Shown here: positions 62,131-64,000 of the stretch, one piece after another
How the letters are laid out: each line of letters begins with the position of its first letter
How positions within the stretch are numbered: position 1 is the stretch's first letter
From: Vallitalea guaymasensis
GTDB lineage: Bacteria; Bacillota; Clostridia; Lachnospirales; Vallitaleaceae
Assembly (NCBI RefSeq): GCF_018141425.1
Contig: NZ_CP058561.1
Location: forward strand, 1,364,001-1,428,000
Direction: 5' to 3'
Length of the DNA stretch: 64,000 bases
Translations under genes and position numbers: made by a program
Notes under the pieces: generated by a model
Database searches by the model: none
The model's input: the letters and a program-made list of their open reading frames with translations, nothing else
Told to the model about the DNA's origin: nothing

Positions 62131-62976
62131 TCACATAATATCATCCAACGGACTCTTAATACTCATAATATTCTTATTTGTAACATGTGTATATATTTCT
62201 GTGGTTTTTGAACTTGAATGACCTAATAATTCTTGTATATATCTAATATCTGTTCCACTTTCCAACAAATGAGTTGCAAAACTATGTCTAAGACTATGTA
62301 CAGATACTTTTTTCATTACACATCCTTTTTCACATGCATTTTTAAATATTCTTTGTACAGTTCTTTCTGTTATATGCTTATCTTTATCAGCACCTTCAAA
62401 TAACCATTTATTTGGTCTATATTCCTTATAATACTTCCTTAATTGTAACAAAATACTTTCTGATAACATAACATATCTATCTTTGTTACCCTTACCTTGC
62501 TCTATCTTAATCAGCATTCTTTGACTATCTATATCATTTATTTTTAATTTTACTACTTCACCAACTCTTAATCCTGAAGAATATATTAATGCTAATAAAG
62601 TTTTATGTTTATTATTTTGTAATGATGCCAAAATACTTTTTACTTCTTTTTTACTTAATACATTTGGCAATTTTCTTTCTTTTTTTGGTCTTTCAACATA
62701 TACCGTTAACTTTAATTTATGTAATACATGTTCATTCAGAAACTTTATACTGCTGATTGTTTGATTAACATAACTATGTGAACATTCTTTTTCCATAAGA
62801 TAACTTAAATACATTTTCACATCTGTCTCAGTAATTTCAATAATATCCTTTTTAATATAATCAATAAACCGTTTAATATGACTTATATAACATTTTTTAG
62901 TCTTACTTGAATAACCTTGTATAGTTAACTCTTGGGTATATTTCCTTATTATATTATCATTACTATCTGTTATCAA
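62131..62976 (-). CDS. Tyrosine recombinase, integron-like integrase without the IntI insertion
   Basis: The start is TTG (62974-62976) with AGGATG 9 bases ahead; no in-frame ATG lies upstream. Residues 6-90 form the core-binding SAM-like domain; residues 105-281 the catalytic domain with R137 (SSGLRVGE), K162 (GKGNKDR), H227 and R230 (HSLRH), H253 (LGHSS) and Y262 (YTHV). The C-terminus IKSPLDDIM resembles IntI ends. From GKG to HxLRH there are 71 residues; in IntI1, about 110. So the IntI-specific extra domain is absent. Likely acts on the attC/attI sites; this is inference. Confidence 0.85.
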   Translation of the reverse strand: MITDSNDNIIRKYTQELTIQGYSSKTKKCYISHIKRFIDYIKKDIIEITETDVKMYLSYLMEKECSHSYVNQTISSIKFLNEHVLHKLKLTVYVERPKKERKLPNVLSKKEVKSILASLQNNKHKTLLALIYSSGLRVGEVVKLKINDIDSQRMLIKIEQGKGNKDRYVMLSESILLQLRKYYKEYRPNKWLFEGADKDKHITERTVQRIFKNACEKGCVMKKVSVHSLRHSFATHLLESGTDIRYIQELLGHSSSKTTEIYTHVTNKNIMSIKSPLDDIM

Positions 62977-63108
62977 ATGTCATCATCCTTCTAAGTAAGA
63001 ATCTCCCCTAATTATACCTTAGCTATAATAAATCTAATTTAAATTATATGTATTAACTAATATTTTGTCAATTAGTTACAAATTCAATAGAAAACTGTAA
63101 TAATTTAT
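62975..63108 (-). repeat. Integrase leader, duplicated at 40755-40896
   Basis: Covers the 5' untranslated region and promoter of the integrase gene. About 80% identical by eye to 40755-40896. Confidence 0.75.
63043..63071 (-). promoter_or_regulatory. Sigma-A promoter of the integrase gene
   Basis: TTGACA (63066-63071) and TATAAT (63043-63048) with a 17-base spacer on the minus strand, a perfect consensus. Start of transcription would lie near 63036, giving an untranslated leader of about 60 bases. Since cassettes follow in the same direction, the transcript may reach them. No LexA-type box is seen in the leader. Confidence 0.8.
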
Positions 63109-63187
63109 TTCTTACCCTTTTCATACATTAAATACTAGCTTTCATATATCATTACTAAATAGCATCCAAATAACTAAATTATCTTAA

Positions 63188-63478
63188 CTAAATCACTTTA
63201 AAATGCTTCAATAATAGAATACCATCATATATTCCTTCTCTATACATATCACAAAACATTACGCTGTTCAAAAAATTATTAAGACTTAAATAATTATCTA
63301 TGATTGATCTATCCTTTTCATCTAATCTATCAAACAAATCTTTGAATTCATGATCATATTCCTCCATCAAATTCTTTTGTTCTACTATCTCTTTATTATT
63401 TTCATTACTTAACTTTAATTTTTCATCAACTACATCATGAATTAAATTATTAATTGCTTTAGAATATAAATCTATCAT
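63188..63478 (-). CDS. Small helical protein, unknown function
   Basis: 96 residues, mostly helix, with Glu/Lys/Asp-rich LKLSNENNKEIVEQKNLMEEY and a C-terminal FLNSVMFCDMYREGIYDGI. AAAGGTG precedes the ATG. It is divergent from the Xre regulator and shares its operators. Its position upstream of the integrase may be regulatory, but nothing links them. 62977-63187 holds only the integrase leader. Confidence 0.5.
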   Translation of the reverse strand: MIDLYSKAINNLIHDVVDEKLKLSNENNKEIVEQKNLMEEYDHEFKDLFDRLDEKDRSIIDNYLSLNNFLNSVMFCDMYREGIYDGILLLKHFKVI

Positions 63479-63533
63479 TTTTCCATTTCACCTTTCTACA
63501 AAATATTTTTTTTATTATAATACTTTCAATATT

Positions 63534-63562
63534 ATTTTATGGGAATTTCCCATAAAAGTCAA
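63534..63562 (-). promoter_or_regulatory. Promoter of the small gene 63188-63478
   Basis: TTGACT (63557-63562) and TAAAAT (63534-63539), 17-base spacer, minus strand. The first operator lies exactly in the spacer, so a bound repressor would block it. Confidence 0.65.
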
Positions 63563-63581
63563 TATGGGAATCCCCCATATT
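63537..63581. promoter_or_regulatory. Two palindromic operators for the Xre regulator
   Basis: TTATGGGAATTTCCCATAA (63537-63555) and AATATGGGAATCCCCCATATT (63561-63581) share the half-site TATGGGAA. Centre-to-centre distance is about 25 bases. They fill the space between two divergent genes, a classic repressor arrangement. Confidence 0.7.
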
Positions 63582-63606
63582 ATAGAATAGCACTGAGGTG
63601 ATAAAA

Positions 63607-63810
63607 ATGATTTTTCCAAGAGTAAGACACTTAAGAGAAGATTTAGATTTAAAACAAAAGGATATTGCAAGTATAATTGGTATTGACCAAAGTACATATT
63701 CAGATTATGAAACTGGCAAACTAAATATCCCAATTGAGACTTTTATAAAATTAGCTGATTACTACAATACCAGTATTGATTTTCTAGTTGGTAGAACTGA
63801 TAAAAAGTGA
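63607..63810 (+). CDS. Xre/Cro-type transcriptional regulator
   Basis: The ATG at 63607-63609 has GAGGTG 6-8 bases ahead (a GTG at 63598 is in frame but overlaps the ribosome site). The 67-residue protein is a single HTH_3 domain: LREDLDLKQKDIASIIGIDQSTYSDYETGK, then LADYYNTSIDFLVGRTD. It likely represses itself and the divergent gene through the two operators. Confidence 0.9.
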   Translation: MIFPRVRHLREDLDLKQKDIASIIGIDQSTYSDYETGKLNIPIETFIKLADYYNTSIDFLVGRTDKK

Positions 63811-63865
63811 AATAGCGATAAAAAAGACCTTATTTCCCCATCTTTTAGGTTCGTTCTGATCACAC

Positions 63866-63940
63866 TAAAATAGACTCTATCTAGCAATATCAAACCTTCA
63901 AGCCTGACACAAAGGGGTAGCTAAACAGAGTCTATCTTTT
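63866..63940. repeat. Long imperfect hairpin of unknown role
   Basis: ATAGACTCT/AGAGTCTAT outer stem, TAGC/GCTA inner stem and CCTT/AAGG third stem, with internal loops, then CTTTT on the plus strand. It may terminate the Xre transcript or be a structured RNA or DNA element. Confidence 0.45.
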
Positions 63941-64000
63941 CAATAATAAACTAATAATCTATTTAATTTTCTTCAAATACTTACACCTAACACAATACCT

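Noticed and set aside
62131-62976. Annotation as a classical IntI
   Set aside because: All catalytic residues fit, but the ~40-residue IntI-specific insertion is missing, so only integron-like integrase is claimed.
63866-63940. c-di-GMP riboswitch
   Set aside because: GACACAAAG resembles the GEMM core GACGCAAAG, but the P2/P3 stems and the GNRA tetraloop receptor are not there, and no gene follows in range.
1-64000. CRISPR array
   Set aside because: Repeated palindromes are spaced by 0.4-2 kb with genes between them and vary in length; there is no short regular repeat-spacer series and no cas gene.

Overview
The window is a long, AT-rich stretch with strong AGGAGG-type ribosome binding sites, frequent TTG/GTG starts and lipoprotein and membrane proteins of Gram-positive style. 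It most likely comes from a low-GC Firmicute, probably a clostridium; the species cannot be named from sequence alone. No rRNA or tRNA gene was found. Apart from one insertion sequence and one regulator, every gene is on the minus strand.

The whole region reads as one large chromosomal gene-cassette array (a sedentary integron). At the right end, 62131-62976 encodes a 281-residue tyrosine recombinase driven by a near-perfect sigma-A promoter (63043-63071). Just downstream of its stop, 62036-62109 looks like a primary attachment site (attI): a GTTATAT core beside a TATTTCCGA box, and two roughly 24-bp direct repeats. To the left run about 60 mostly single-gene units. In the right 25 kb these units are separated by imperfect palindromes of 70-230 bp. 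Read on the minus strand, each palindrome starts with an RYYYAAC-like box and ends with a GTTRRRY-like box, as attC sites do. The attI core and the attC right arm share the same sequence layout, which ties the recombinase to the array.

The recombinase has all catalytic residues (R137, K162, H227, R230, H253, Y262) but is about 40 residues shorter than IntI proteins between the catalytic Lys and the HxxR motif: the IntI-specific insertion is missing. It also reads in the same direction as the cassettes, the reverse of classical integrons. Together these features suggest an integron-like capture system run by a Xer-like enzyme, the most novel thing in the window.

Layout from right to left. 63-64 kb: Xre regulator and a divergent small gene sharing two operators. 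62-63 kb: integrase and attI. 61.9-43 kb: well-preserved cassettes (methyltransferase, aminoglycoside-phosphotransferase-like kinase, ankyrin/SMI1 protein, prephenate dehydratase, histidine phosphatase, Nudix, nitroreductase, hydrolase, pyrophosphatase-Nudix fusion, ASCH, nucleoside phosphorylase and others). 46.3-47.6 kb: a decayed IS110-family element. 43-30 kb: a mixed zone of intact genes, half-attC sites and many gene fragments. 30-0 kb: mostly intact cassette-type genes (GNATs, methyltransferases, AraC-type regulators, class D beta-lactamase, arginase family, kinases, hydrolases), with attC sites that are short, eroded or undetectable. Decay thus rises with distance from the integrase.

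The gene content is typical of cassette arrays: small stand-alone enzymes of modification, detoxification and resistance, immunity-like SMI1 proteins and many unknowns. There is no shared pathway; the common feature is the recombination site.
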